Notes under the pieces: generated by a model
What the model was told of the DNA's origin: nothing
What the model saw: only the letters and a program-made list of their open reading frames with translations
Databases searched by the model: none
Shown: in pieces, positions 27,739-36,461 of the stretch
Position numbering within the stretch: the stretch's first letter is position 1
How the letters are laid out: the number at the start of each line of letters is the position of its first letter
Program-made: the position numbers and the translations under genes
From: Saltatorellus ferox
GTDB taxonomy: Bacteria; Planctomycetota; UBA1135; GCA-002686595
Assembly (NCBI GenBank): GCA_007751475.1
Contig: CP036434.1
Coordinates: forward strand, 992,001 to 1,056,000
DNA: 64,000 bases
Direction: 5' to 3'

Positions 27739-27759
27739 ACTTGAACCTAGCTTGAACTC
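27739..27759. promoter_or_regulatory. Candidate SoxR operator between VOC gene and soxR
   Basis: The segment reads CTTGAAC-CTAG-CTTGAACTC. SoxR boxes in enterobacteria have CTTGA/TCAAG half-sites around a central TA-rich core. Here the half-sites form a direct rather than a clean inverted repeat, with CTAG at the centre. The location between divergent soxR and its likely target supports a regulatory role; the exact site is uncertain. Confidence 0.35.
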
Positions 27760-27786
27760 CAGATCGAATTTCGAGATTCTCTCCCC

Positions 27787-28320
27787 ATGGCTACTTCCTC
27801 TACCTACGTCACCATCGGTGAGCTCGCAGAACGGACAGGCGTCGCGACCTCGGCCCTTCGCTTCTACGAGTCGAAGGGGCTCCTGGCGCCCTCCCGGACC
27901 GCCAGCGGCCAGCGCCGATTCCTGCGCTCCGATATCCGGCGCGTCTCCTTCATCTTGATCACGCAAGCGCTCGGCTACTCACTCACCCAGATCGCCGAGC
28001 AGCTCGAAGCGCTGCCCGAGTCCAAGTCGCCGACTCGCCGCGACTGGGAGCGCCTGGCCCGGATTTTCCAGACCGATCTCGATGACCGCATCCAGAAGCT
28101 CGAGTCTCTCCGCGATCGGCTCACGTCCTGCATCGGATGCGGATGCCTCTCCCTGAAGGTCTGCAATATCTACAACGGGGAGGATGTCGCCGCCGAGAAA
28201 GGGGCTGGCCCGCGCTATCTCCTCGGAGACTCCGCCACAGAATGCGATTCCGCGAGCACCGCCAGGGTCCGCGCTCGCGGCGTTGCGCCAAACCCCAATG
28301 GCATCCAGACCTCGCGATAG
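27787..28320 (+). CDS. soxR: SoxR-type MerR regulator with [2Fe-2S] cluster
   Basis: 177 residues. The N-terminal winged helix reads YVTIGELAERTGVATSALRF and YESKGLL, as in MerR/SoxR proteins. A dimer helix follows, then CIGCGCLSLKVC with C115, C118, C120 and C126, the SoxR cluster signature. It senses redox-cycling compounds or superoxide and activates divergent genes; here the neighbour is the VOC gene. Residues after about 148 (ATECDSASTARVRARG) are encoded by a dispersed DNA repeat (28234-28307) rather than a family-typical tail, so the native end was probably replaced by a repeat insertion. Confidence 0.88.
   Translation: MATSSTYVTIGELAERTGVATSALRFYESKGLLAPSRTASGQRRFLRSDIRRVSFILITQALGYSLTQIAEQLEALPESKSPTRRDWERLARIFQTDLDDRIQKLESLRDRLTSCIGCGCLSLKVCNIYNGEDVAAEKGAGPRYLLGDSATECDSASTARVRARGVAPNPNGIQTSR
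28234..28307 (+). repeat. Partial copy of dispersed repeat, embedded in the soxR 3' end
   Basis: This 74-bp stretch matches 28555-28628 with a single mismatch (GGG versus GGA in the middle). The second copy is the left part of the palindromic element at 28543-28709. It supplies the last residues of the soxR reading frame, except the final four codons. Confidence 0.85.
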
Positions 28321-28334
28321 CGCCCGAGCACTAG

Positions 28335-28542
28335 CCTGCATTATTCACGAGTTTGCACCACCAGCACGCCCAAACCACGCCGTGGCGGCGTCAGACGGCA
28401 GCCTTTGGCTGCCGCCCGCTTCGCGGGCTCCCTCACAGAATGCTCGACGGGCCTACGGGCCCGCCTCCGCTTCGTTCGGTCGTCTTCCTTGCCACGCCGC
28501 GGTTTGAACGCACTGGTGGAGCAAACTCGTGAATAATGCAGG
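28335..28542. mobile_element. 208-bp MITE-like element with CTAG target duplication
   Basis: The element starts CCTGCATTATTCACGAGTTT and ends with its inverted copy. The terminal inverted repeats match at 29 of 30 positions, and a weaker inverted match continues inward (CAAACC...GTGGC). CTAG at 28331-28334 and at 28543-28546 flank it directly, as expected for a 4-bp target duplication. Inside are short hairpins (GGCAGCC/GGCTGCC, GCCCGC/GCGGGC) and no protein-coding capacity. CCT ends with 4-5-bp duplications are known for the IS1380 family, so a full IS of that type may be the parent; that link is an inference. Confidence 0.75.
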
Positions 28543-28709
28543 CTAGGAGTCTGCGCCACAGAATGCGATTCCGCGAGCACCGCCAGGATCCGCGCTCGCG
28601 GCGTTGCGCCAAACCCCAATGGCATCCAACCATGGGGGGTCCGGCGCGCCTTGCGAGCGCGAATCCTGACGGCACTCGCGAAACCGCATTCTGTGGCGCA
28701 GACTCCTAG
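28543..28709. repeat. 167-bp palindromic repeat element
   Basis: Arms 28543-28599 and 28653-28709 are inverted copies that match at 51 of 57 positions. Most of the differences are transitions. Both ends read CTAGGAGTCTGCGCC. The MITE to the left appears to have inserted at the terminal CTAG of this element. The centre contains CATCCAACCATGG. Part of the left arm and centre is repeated in the soxR tail. Confidence 0.75.
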
Positions 28710-28805
28710 GTCGGGCGTGATCGTGGTTGCGGAGGTCGGCCCCCAGGTTGGGCGAGTCGTCTCCATGTCTATCGGTTCATCAGGGTGCACGTTACGGTTT
28801 CTTGC

Positions 28806-31415
28806 ATGCCGTCCGAATCTCCCGCCGAACATGACGCCATACCCGCTGTCGAATCTTCCCCACGGTCGTCCGCCATCGGGGCCCTTATCGGGCGCTATCG
28901 AATCCGTCGAGTCATCGGCGAGGGGGGGATGGGGACCGTGTACGAGGCGGAGCAGGATCAGCCGCGGCGCACGGTGGCGCTCAAGGTGATCCGGCTCGGG
29001 CTCCTGACTCCCGATCTGCTTCGGCGATTCGAGCTGGAATCCCAGCTGCTCGCTCGCCTGCAGCATCCCGGAATCGCGCAGGTCTACGACGCGGGGACGG
29101 CGGAGACGGCGCAGGGTAGGCAGCCTTACTTTGCCATGGAGCTCATCGAAGGAGACGACCTCGATGTGTACGTGAAGAAGCACGCGCTGGGGGTGGCGGC
29201 GATCCTGGAGCTGATGGCCCAGGTCTGTGACGCCGTACAGCACGCGCATCAGAAAGGTGTCGTTCACCGAGACCTGAAGCCCGCCAATATCCTGGTGAAC
29301 CGCGAAGGGCAGCCGAAGGTCCTCGACTTCGGCGTGGCACGCGCGACGGACTCCGATCTCCAGGCGACGCTTCAGACGGAGATCGGCCAGATCGTCGGGA
29401 CCTTGCCGTACATGAGCCCCGAGCAGCTCGGCGGCAGCTCGTCCGACGTCGACACGCGGAGCGACGTGTATTCGCTGGGCGTGATTCTCTACGAGTTGCT
29501 CGCGGGCCGTCTGCCCCACGAAATCGAGGGGAAGGACATTCTCGACGTGATGAGGTCGATCCGGGAGGAGGACTCGCGCCGGCTCAGCTCGATCAGTCGA
29601 GTCTTCCGCGGCGACATCGAGACCATCACGGCGAAGGCGCTCGAGAAGGACCGTGAGCTACGCTATCGCTCGCCCGACGATCTGGCGGCCGATCTCCGAA
29701 GGCACCTCGCGAGCGAGCCGATCGTCGCGCGTCCGGCGAGCGCTCGCTATCAGTTCGCGAAGTTTGCGCGGCGCAATCGCGTGCTCGTGGGCGGGATCGT
29801 CGCGGTTTTTCTGGCGCTGGCCGCGGGCCTCGTGGTCAGTTCGATGCAGGCCTCCCGCGCCAGGCGCGCCGAGGCACTCGCCGTGGAGCGCCTCGAACGT
29901 TCGGAGCTGGAGCGCGCGAAGGTGATCGCGGTCAAGGCGTTCCTCCAGGAGATGCTTCAGCTGGCGCGTCCGGACTCCGAGATCGGACGGGACGGCACGG
30001 TGCGCGAGGCGCTCGACGTGGCCATCCGTCAGGTCGAGGCCGGATCTCTGGCAGAGCAGCCGCTGGTAGAGATCGAGGTTCGCGGGACCATCGCCCTGTC
30101 GTACAAGGCACTCGGACGCTTCGAGGACGCAAAGAAGGTCATGGCTGTGGCCGTCGATCTGGCTCGGAAGCACCTCGGGCCAACGAAACCCGTGTTCGCC
30201 ACGTTCCTGACGAACTACGGTCTGATCCTCGAGTCGACGGGTGAGCTGGAGGTAGCCGAAGCGATGGCCCGCGAGGCTTTGGAGGTCTGCCTCGCCACGG
30301 AGGGAGCCGAGTCATCGGACGCGCTTCGGATCAAAACCAATCTCGGCGGAATTCTGCGGACGAGGGGCGATCTCGACGGCGCGGAGGTTCTCCTCAGGGA
30401 GGTGATCGAGACGCAGCGACGCGTCTTCGGAGAGGGCCACCTGGAGCTGGCTGCCTCGAGTTCCCATCTCGGGCGGGTCTTGATGGCGCGCAACGAGCTG
30501 GATGAGGCCAGGTCTTTGATGGAGCAGGTGGTCTCCATCCGGCGCGCCCATGGAGGCGATCGAGATAGCGAAATGGTCCGGGCACTCAGCAACCTTGCGG
30601 TGACCCTTGGGCGCCAGGATCGATGGCGCGAGGCCGAGTCGATGCTCGTCGAAGCCCTCGAATTGGACCGTGAGATTCTGGGCGATGAGCATCCGGGGGT
30701 GGCGAACGACCTGGACAACCTGGCGACGACACGGGTGCAGCTGGGTGAGCTGGGCGAGGAAACGGAGGCGATGCTTCTGGAAGCTCTCCGTATCCGGCAA
30801 GCCAAGCTGGGTGGAGATCACCTGAAGGTGGCGGTGACTCTCGATCATCTCGGGAGCCTGCACAAGATGCGCGGAGATCTCGACCGCGCCGAGCCACTCT
30901 ACGGCGAGGCTCTCGCGATTCGACGCGCGGCTGGCGGTGAAGGGAACCAGGTCTTGCGTGAGACGCTGACGAACCTCGCCGAGCTCTGGCTGGCGAGAGG
31001 CGGAAAGGAGAACGCGGCGAGCGCGGAGCGTCTCTTCCGCGAGCATCTGGAGATCACGCGAGCCGTGATGGGGGATCGGAACCCCGAGATCGCCGTGAGC
31101 CTGCTCGGCTACGCGGAGTCGCTCCTGCGCCAGGGCAAGTTCGCGGAGGCCGAGCCGTTGGCCCGCGAGGCGCTTTCGATCCGCGAAGAGAAGCTCCCGG
31201 CCAGTAGCTGGAGGCGCTACTCCGCGCAGACGGCGCTGGGCGCGGCGCTCATCGGCAAGGGGGACTTCGCGGAGTCCGAGGCGCTTCTGCTCGGGGCACA
31301 GAAGGCGATGGAAGAGATCCCGGAGACCCCGCCTTTTCTCCTGAAGGAATGCGCGGCGCACCTCGCATCGCTCCACGAAGCCCGGGGAAAGGCCGAGCAG
31401 GCGGCTTCCAGGTAG
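28806..31415 (+). CDS. Membrane Ser/Thr protein kinase with TPR array
   Basis: 869 residues from the ATG at 28806; a GTG at 28785 is an alternative. The kinase domain is complete: Gly loop IGEGGMGTVYEAE, K60 in VALK, HRDLKPAN (D156), DFG at 174-176, and GTLPYMSPEQ. One membrane helix lies at about 328-350 (LVGGIVAVFLALAAGLVV). The rest is a TPR array with the repeated phrase LxxLGxxxxxxGxxxEAExLxxEAL. PknB-type kinases with this layout are abundant in Planctomycetota; the TPRs would sense or recruit partners outside or inside the membrane. The gene lies just downstream of the repeat cluster. Confidence 0.9.
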   Translation: MPSESPAEHDAIPAVESSPRSSAIGALIGRYRIRRVIGEGGMGTVYEAEQDQPRRTVALKVIRLGLLTPDLLRRFELESQLLARLQHPGIAQVYDAGTAETAQGRQPYFAMELIEGDDLDVYVKKHALGVAAILELMAQVCDAVQHAHQKGVVHRDLKPANILVNREGQPKVLDFGVARATDSDLQATLQTEIGQIVGTLPYMSPEQLGGSSSDVDTRSDVYSLGVILYELLAGRLPHEIEGKDILDVMRSIREEDSRRLSSISRVFRGDIETITAKALEKDRELRYRSPDDLAADLRRHLASEPIVARPASARYQFAKFARRNRVLVGGIVAVFLALAAGLVVSSMQASRARRAEALAVERLERSELERAKVIAVKAFLQEMLQLARPDSEIGRDGTVREALDVAIRQVEAGSLAEQPLVEIEVRGTIALSYKALGRFEDAKKVMAVAVDLARKHLGPTKPVFATFLTNYGLILESTGELEVAEAMAREALEVCLATEGAESSDALRIKTNLGGILRTRGDLDGAEVLLREVIETQRRVFGEGHLELAASSSHLGRVLMARNELDEARSLMEQVVSIRRAHGGDRDSEMVRALSNLAVTLGRQDRWREAESMLVEALELDREILGDEHPGVANDLDNLATTRVQLGELGEETEAMLLEALRIRQAKLGGDHLKVAVTLDHLGSLHKMRGDLDRAEPLYGEALAIRRAAGGEGNQVLRETLTNLAELWLARGGKENAASAERLFREHLEITRAVMGDRNPEIAVSLLGYAESLLRQGKFAEAEPLAREALSIREEKLPASSWRRYSAQTALGAALIGKGDFAESEALLLGAQKAMEEIPETPPFLLKECAAHLASLHEARGKAEQAASR

Positions 31416-31472
31416 CGCTGACGTCGATCGCGGATGCGGTGGGCGGAGCGGCCTTGGCGGCGCACGGTCAAC

Positions 31473-31514
31473 GCAAGAAGGCGCGGCCCGCCGGAGCGGG
31501 CCGCGCCTTCTTGC
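31473..31514. terminator. Bidirectional hairpin terminator
   Basis: A perfect 19-bp stem (31473-31491 with 31496-31514) closes a four-base CGGA loop. The A/G-rich foot AAGAAGG pairs with CCTTCTT, giving a T-rich 3' side on both strands. It lies between the convergent kinase genes. Confidence 0.8.
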
Positions 31515-31537
31515 GGTCGCGGCTGTTCGCAGGACGA

Positions 31538-32464
31538 TCAGTCCTTGCGCAGGAAGTCGACGAGATCGCTCTCGAGCTCTTCCAGGCCATACTCCTGAAC
31601 CGTCAGGCAGCGGTACACGATGCGCGATAGCGCCTCGGGCGTGTTCGGGTTCAGGTCCTTCGGCGGTGCGTAGCTCAGGAAGAAGCTGAGCGACAGGCGC
31701 TCGACCTCTCCGCCTTGCTCGCGGCCCGCGTACTGCCAGGGGACGTCGTCGAACGGCAGAACGCCGGTCAGGATCTCGTAGAGCATCACGCCGATGCCCA
31801 TGACGTCCGCCTTGCTGTTCCGCAGGAGGAAGGGGTTGTAGTGGGGCGTCGTCGTGATGACGCCGCGCTCGTCGGCGCGCATGGCGGGGTCCACGAGGAC
31901 CACGGAGCCGGACGGCTTCACGATGATGTTCTCGGGCTTGAGGTCGCCGTGGTAGTCGAGCCCGGTCGTCGACCGCAGCTTCTGCAGCGAGCGAACGATC
32001 GTCAGGAACCAGTTGAGCCGGATGCCCTCGAGGGCGCGGATCTTCTCGCGCAGCGTCTTGCCACGGACGTAGTCCATGACCATGACGGGGCGACCTTCGT
32101 GACGGAAGCAGTCGCGAACGCGAACGACGTTCGGGTTCTTGATCGGCTTCAGGACCTCGGCTTCGCTCCGCACGAGATCGTCGATCTCGTGCACGTCGAG
32201 GAAGTCGATGCGGACACCATCTTGGCGAAAGAAGATCGCCTCGGCCGGCGTTTCGTCGGGGCTGATCCCCTCGGGCTGGCGCTTGTTGGTGATCTCGAGG
32301 AAGCGAGTCACATAGCGGCCACCGCCTGCGACGTCGCCGATCTTGAGCGCGACCTTCTGGCCGCTCTCATCCTCTGCTAAGTAGACGAGCGAAAAACCGC
32401 CGCGCGCGATGAAGTCGATCACGCGGTAGGCGCCGATTCGTTCGCCGGCTTCGAGCTTGATCAT
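31538..32464 (-). CDS. Atypical Ser/Thr protein kinase with DPA instead of DFG
   Basis: 308 residues, no membrane helix. The N-lobe has a Gly loop (IARGGFSLVYLAE) and K41 in VALK. The catalytic loop is HGDLKPEN (H172, D174), with Gly in place of Arg. The magnesium-binding DFG is replaced by DPA at 192-194 (VLVDPAMRAD). The Asp that binds metal is kept, so catalysis may persist. A 40-residue insertion rich in Glu and Asp follows the Lys. GVMLYEILTGVLPF marks the C-lobe. It converges with the TPR kinase and shares a bidirectional terminator with it. Confidence 0.85.
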   Translation of the reverse strand: MIKLEAGERIGAYRVIDFIARGGFSLVYLAEDESGQKVALKIGDVAGGGRYVTRFLEITNKRQPEGISPDETPAEAIFFRQDGVRIDFLDVHEIDDLVRSEAEVLKPIKNPNVVRVRDCFRHEGRPVMVMDYVRGKTLREKIRALEGIRLNWFLTIVRSLQKLRSTTGLDYHGDLKPENIIVKPSGSVVLVDPAMRADERGVITTTPHYNPFLLRNSKADVMGIGVMLYEILTGVLPFDDVPWQYAGREQGGEVERLSLSFFLSYAPPKDLNPNTPEALSRIVYRCLTVQEYGLEELESDLVDFLRKD

Positions 32465-32750
32465 CTGGGGGCCTCGGACGAGGTTAGGGAGCAGTGCTGG
32501 GGGTGGACGGACGAGGTGCGTAGCTGGGGCTGCCGTGGCCGCGTGGGCTCAGCGGGAAGCCGTCGTTGCCAGGGAGTGCTCCGATGGGGGATCCAGCGGG
32601 TGTTCCAGTGGCTGCGCTCCCCCTTCATCGAGCGAAAGCCGTTCCGGATTGAGGGAAACCTGTGCAGGTGTCCATCCTTCTCCGAGCCACCGCAGTCTTC
32701 GGGCAGCGCTTCCGATGAAAGAGCCTTGAATTCAGGACTGGCGAGTGATC

Positions 32751-33212
32751 TCAAAGGGCCCTCGCGGCGGCTGTGGCAGCCTCGACTTCGGCCGCGGAGA
32801 GCTCCAGGAGCTGACAATCCACACCTGTTTCCAGGATCTGTCGAACGCCCTGGGCGATGCTGCCCGTGCCGAGCCAGCGGTCCTCCTCGTGGGGAATCCG
32901 CTTCCAGGCCCGCCCGCGCTCATCGATCATCCCGAGGTCCTGATCCCAGAGGTTCCGGACCACGTAGAGGAACCGCCCTCTGTCGCCGGCTTCGCTGTAT
33001 CGGACGACAGACCCCACGGTCTCTCCCTGCTCCAGGACGAGCCAGGCCCTCGAGACCGGGATGGCGGTCAGAATGGCGCCGTCGGCCCCTGCAGGCTGGC
33101 TGGTGGTCGTCGTGACGCAGCCCGTCAGACCTGGCGCCACGAGGGCGAGACCCAGCGCCCAGTGGGCGAGTGCGGGCGCGAGGCGCAGATGGGGGGGGGA
33201 CGTGGGTCTCAT
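32751..33212 (-). CDS. Small lipoprotein of unknown function
   Basis: 153 residues from the ATG at 33212. The N-terminus has a hydrophobic stretch and the lipobox LTGC, placing the lipid at C32. The mature part has AWLVLEQGETVGSVVRYSEA, then FLYVVRNLWDQDLGMIDERG, a small beta-rich domain. No family is recognised. It diverges from the methionine aminopeptidase gene, 89 bp away. The 286 bp downstream, before the kinase start, holds no gene that I can support. Confidence 0.65.
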   Translation of the reverse strand: MRPTSPPHLRLAPALAHWALGLALVAPGLTGCVTTTTSQPAGADGAILTAIPVSRAWLVLEQGETVGSVVRYSEAGDRGRFLYVVRNLWDQDLGMIDERGRAWKRIPHEEDRWLGTGSIAQGVRQILETGVDCQLLELSAAEVEAATAAARAL

Positions 33213-33301
33213 GGCTCGAACCCGGAACAATTTTCGCCGTTGCGAGGTGCAACGGCGACTGGATGCCCGGGTCAGAAGCCATCGGCGGTACCATCCCGCG
33301 G

Positions 33302-34195
33302 ATGAACGCCGAAGGACTGGAAAAGACGCGCCGGGCAGGAAAGATCGCCGCCCAGTGCCGTGAGTGGGCCCGAGGGGCCATCAAGCCCGGAGTCCGCCTC
33401 CGCGATATCCTCGAGACCATCGAGGACACGATCCGAAAAGAGGGTGCCGCCCCGGCGTTCCCCGCCCAGACGTCCCGGAACGAATGCGCGGCCCACTACT
33501 GCTCCAGCCCGGACGACGAGACCGTCTACCAGGAAGGGGACGTCGTGAAGGTGGACATGGGAGTTCACATCGACGGCTGGATCGCTGACACCGCCTGCAC
33601 CGTCGATCTGTCTGGCAAGCCGGAGAATCAGGCGCTGATCCAGGCGTCGGCCGACGCCCTCAGCGCGGCGATCGGGCTGGTCGAGCCGGGCCGCCCGGTC
33701 TCGGAGATCGGTGCCGCGGTCGAGCGAACGATCACCAAAGCCGGCTTCGAGCCAGTGCGCAACCTGACGGGCCACGGCCTCGATCAGTGGAAGGTTCACT
33801 GCGCGCCTCAAATTCCGAACTATGGGGAACGGGGCGGCGGAAAGCTCGCCGAAGGAATGGTGATCGCGATCGAGCCGTTCTCTTGCACCGGGCGCGGCTT
33901 CATCCATGAGGCCGGACGCGCGGAGGTGTTCATGCTCGTGCGGCCGCCCCGCAAGGCCAAGGGGATCGACAAGGACGTACTGCGCGCCATGCAGGAGTGG
34001 CGGGGGCTCCCGATCGCTCGCCGCTACTTCAGTGACCTTCCGACCGACGCCGTCGAAGACACGATCTCCAAGCTGGCGCGTCAGGGTGTCCTGGTGCGCT
34101 ACCCACCTCTCGTCGAGAAAGAGGGGGTCCTCGTGGCTCAGACCGAGCACACTCTCTACCTCGGACCCGACGGCGTCGAGATCATCACAGCTTGA
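33302..34195 (+). CDS. map: Methionine aminopeptidase, type II (archaeal/eukaryal-like)
   Basis: 297 residues from the ATG at 33302. The pita-bread fold is readable: AFPAQTSRNECAAHY, then DVVKVDMGVHIDGWIADTA with the first metal Asp pair, GHGLDQWKVH with the His, MVIAIEPFSCTGRG with a Glu, and QTEHTLYL with the last Glu. The spacing between GHGL and the final Glu is large and the size is close to archaeal MetAP2 (about 295), which marks type II. Most bacteria use type I. It removes N-terminal Met from nascent proteins. A pseudokinase gene follows 49 bp downstream on the same strand. Confidence 0.85.
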   Translation: MNAEGLEKTRRAGKIAAQCREWARGAIKPGVRLRDILETIEDTIRKEGAAPAFPAQTSRNECAAHYCSSPDDETVYQEGDVVKVDMGVHIDGWIADTACTVDLSGKPENQALIQASADALSAAIGLVEPGRPVSEIGAAVERTITKAGFEPVRNLTGHGLDQWKVHCAPQIPNYGERGGGKLAEGMVIAIEPFSCTGRGFIHEAGRAEVFMLVRPPRKAKGIDKDVLRAMQEWRGLPIARRYFSDLPTDAVEDTISKLARQGVLVRYPPLVEKEGVLVAQTEHTLYLGPDGVEIITA

Positions 34196-34244
34196 TCAGG
34201 CGTCCAGAACGTCCTTTTCATCGAGAGCGGGTTAGCCTTCTGCC

Positions 34245-36461
34245 GTGAACTCCACCGCATTGAATACCGGAACGGACGCCCCGAATCTGGACGACGCCAT
34301 TCGTGAGGGCCTCTCCAGGAAAGAGGCCCGGCGACTCGCACTTCGGACCGCCGAGGCGATCGCGGCGATGCACGCCCGCGGGGAGGTCCATGGGGACCTC
34401 ACACCGCGCTCCATCCTGCTCGCCCGCGCAGGCGGGGTCTCGATCGTGGCCGCAGGAGCGCCCCAGCCAGCGCTCTATCGGATGCGCTATGTCTCTCCAG
34501 AGGCCGCGCGCCGCGAGGCGCCGGGGCCAGGCGCTGACGTCTTCGCCCTCTCGCTCATCATCCGCGAGCTGATCGAAGGGATTCCGGCGCGCCGCGGAAC
34601 CGGCGATGAGCTGGCCATGGAGGCCATCGACGGCCGGGTCAGCGTCCCCCACGGTCTCGAAGGGGAACTCGTCAGTCTGGCGGCCCTCGCCGCGAGCCCT
34701 CACCCGGAGAACCGGCCGAAGGCCTCCGCCTTCGCCGCCGCGCTCAAGGGCCAATCCCAGTTCAAGGGGTTTTCCAGGCAGGACTGGCTCATCATCGGTG
34801 CGGCCGTCGCGGCCATCGTGATGCTGGCGATCATGTTGAGGGAATCGACCCGCGAACGGGCTCGATCCACACAGCAATTCGAGGACGCGCGCGCGGCGTT
34901 CGAGGGGTTCCTGGGTGGGATCTATCCCGAGCTGGACCGCGTCGAAGTGATCGCGCCGCTGGCGGAAGCTGGCAAGCGTGCGCTCGCTTCGATGGAGACG
35001 ATGCTGGAGGAAGAACGCGGTCCGCGTGACCGGCTGCTTCTGGCACGGACGCTCCTCTGGAACGGCGAGGCCGAGCGGGTCCAGGGAAACGACGCCGAGG
35101 CGAAAGCTCTGTTCGAGCGCGCCGTCGAGCGCGCTGAGGCACTCGACGATCCGAACGAGGCTGCCGTCATTCTTCTCGCCGCCGAGACGGCGCTGGGCGA
35201 CCTGGCGGTTGGCCGACGGGAGTTCGTGCCCGCTGCGAGGCACTACAGCAGCGCGATCGCCGTCGGGCAGACACAGCTGAAGGAGCGTCCGGGCTCGAAG
35301 GAGACGCGAATCGCGTTCGCGCGCGCTCTCATGGGGTACGGAGAGCTTCGGATGTCGAGTGGACCTTCGAGCGCCGAGCAGGCCAGAGGCTATTTCGCGC
35401 GTGCGCGCGGCGTCCTGGCGGACGAGTCGTTGAACGGGGAAGTCGTCGATCGCGACGCGCTCGAGATTCAGGTTCGCCTCAACAGGCTCGAGGCGAACAT
35501 CGCGGTGCTGGAAGGAAATCCAGTGCTGGCGATCCAAAAGCTTCGTCAGCACGTGGCAGGCGCCGAGCAGCTCGTCGAGATGGATCCCGGACGCCCGCAC
35601 CTTCGTCAGGCGCTCGCCCAGGGCGCGAGCGTCCTCGGAAACCTGGAGCGGACGACCGGGCGATTGACCGACGCGGCCGAGTCCCAGCGCAAGGCCGTGG
35701 AAGGCTGGCGATTGCTGCGTGCGATGGAGCCGTCCGAGATCCGCTGGCGCCGGCAATGGGCGCGATCGACCCGCGACCTCGCGAGCCTGCTCGCGGACAT
35801 CGGTGAATGGCAAGAGGCTGCGCTCCTTCACGACACATCGCTCGCGGACATGTCCATGTTGCTCGATACGGGTCAGCTGCCGGCCACGGCGGATCTGGAG
35901 CTCGGCGAGCAGCTGCTCGATTCCGCGGAAGGGCTTCACGCGGCGGGGGATCTGCAGGCGGCGCGCCAGCGAATTCAGGAGGCCAGGGGTCGCATCGGGC
36001 CCGTGGTGTCGTCCGTGCGTTCAGAGAACTTGTGGCGACGCCTGAAGGCGCGCGCGGATGTGATCGGCGCTGAACTGGCGCTCTCGGAGGGCAACTTCCA
36101 GGCGGCGGAGACGCTGGCCCTGAAGTTCCTCAAGGAGGTCGAGGCGCTCAGCGCCGAGGGCAGAGAGCGTTCCGTGCGACTGGAGCGGGCTCGCGCTCTT
36201 CTTGTGACGTCCGCGGTACGCGCCATGAAAGGGGAGGCGGAGATCGCGAAGAGCGCGCGGGAGCGGGCGCTCGGAATCGCGGACGAGCTGATTCGCGAGG
36301 ACCCTGGCTTCGTGCCGGCCTATGTGCTCCAGGCCCGAACTCTCTTCTTCCTCGGCGAGGATGCCATGGCCGCCGAGGTGCTGGCCAAGCTGGAAGACAT
36401 GGGCTATCGGGGCCTCGATCTCGGTTCCGTACGAGCCGCGACCGCCGCTCTGAGGGATTAG
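34245..36461 (+). CDS. Membrane pseudokinase (C-lobe only) with TPR-like repeats
   Basis: 738 residues from a GTG at 34245. It begins directly with the C-lobe of a protein kinase: HARGEVHGDLTPRSILLA (H49, D51), VAAG in place of DFG, and RYVSPEAARR with the following helix. There is no Gly loop and no catalytic Lys, so ATP binding and phosphotransfer are unlikely. A membrane helix spans about 183-201. The remaining ~530 residues are helical and TPR-like. Only 49 bp separate it from map, which suggests one transcript. It may be a scaffold or regulator; degradation from a full kinase is the alternative, but the frame is intact over 2.2 kb. Confidence 0.75.
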   Translation: MNSTALNTGTDAPNLDDAIREGLSRKEARRLALRTAEAIAAMHARGEVHGDLTPRSILLARAGGVSIVAAGAPQPALYRMRYVSPEAARREAPGPGADVFALSLIIRELIEGIPARRGTGDELAMEAIDGRVSVPHGLEGELVSLAALAASPHPENRPKASAFAAALKGQSQFKGFSRQDWLIIGAAVAAIVMLAIMLRESTRERARSTQQFEDARAAFEGFLGGIYPELDRVEVIAPLAEAGKRALASMETMLEEERGPRDRLLLARTLLWNGEAERVQGNDAEAKALFERAVERAEALDDPNEAAVILLAAETALGDLAVGRREFVPAARHYSSAIAVGQTQLKERPGSKETRIAFARALMGYGELRMSSGPSSAEQARGYFARARGVLADESLNGEVVDRDALEIQVRLNRLEANIAVLEGNPVLAIQKLRQHVAGAEQLVEMDPGRPHLRQALAQGASVLGNLERTTGRLTDAAESQRKAVEGWRLLRAMEPSEIRWRRQWARSTRDLASLLADIGEWQEAALLHDTSLADMSMLLDTGQLPATADLELGEQLLDSAEGLHAAGDLQAARQRIQEARGRIGPVVSSVRSENLWRRLKARADVIGAELALSEGNFQAAETLALKFLKEVEALSAEGRERSVRLERARALLVTSAVRAMKGEAEIAKSARERALGIADELIREDPGFVPAYVLQARTLFFLGEDAMAAEVLAKLEDMGYRGLDLGSVRAATAALRD

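Noticed and set aside
28341-28500. Open frames within the MITE and its flanks
   Set aside because: They translate hairpins and inverted repeats; no protein features.
32465-32750. Possible small gene between the atypical kinase and the lipoprotein gene
   Set aside because: Frames present on both strands have shadow-like composition and no leader, motif or ribosome-binding site.
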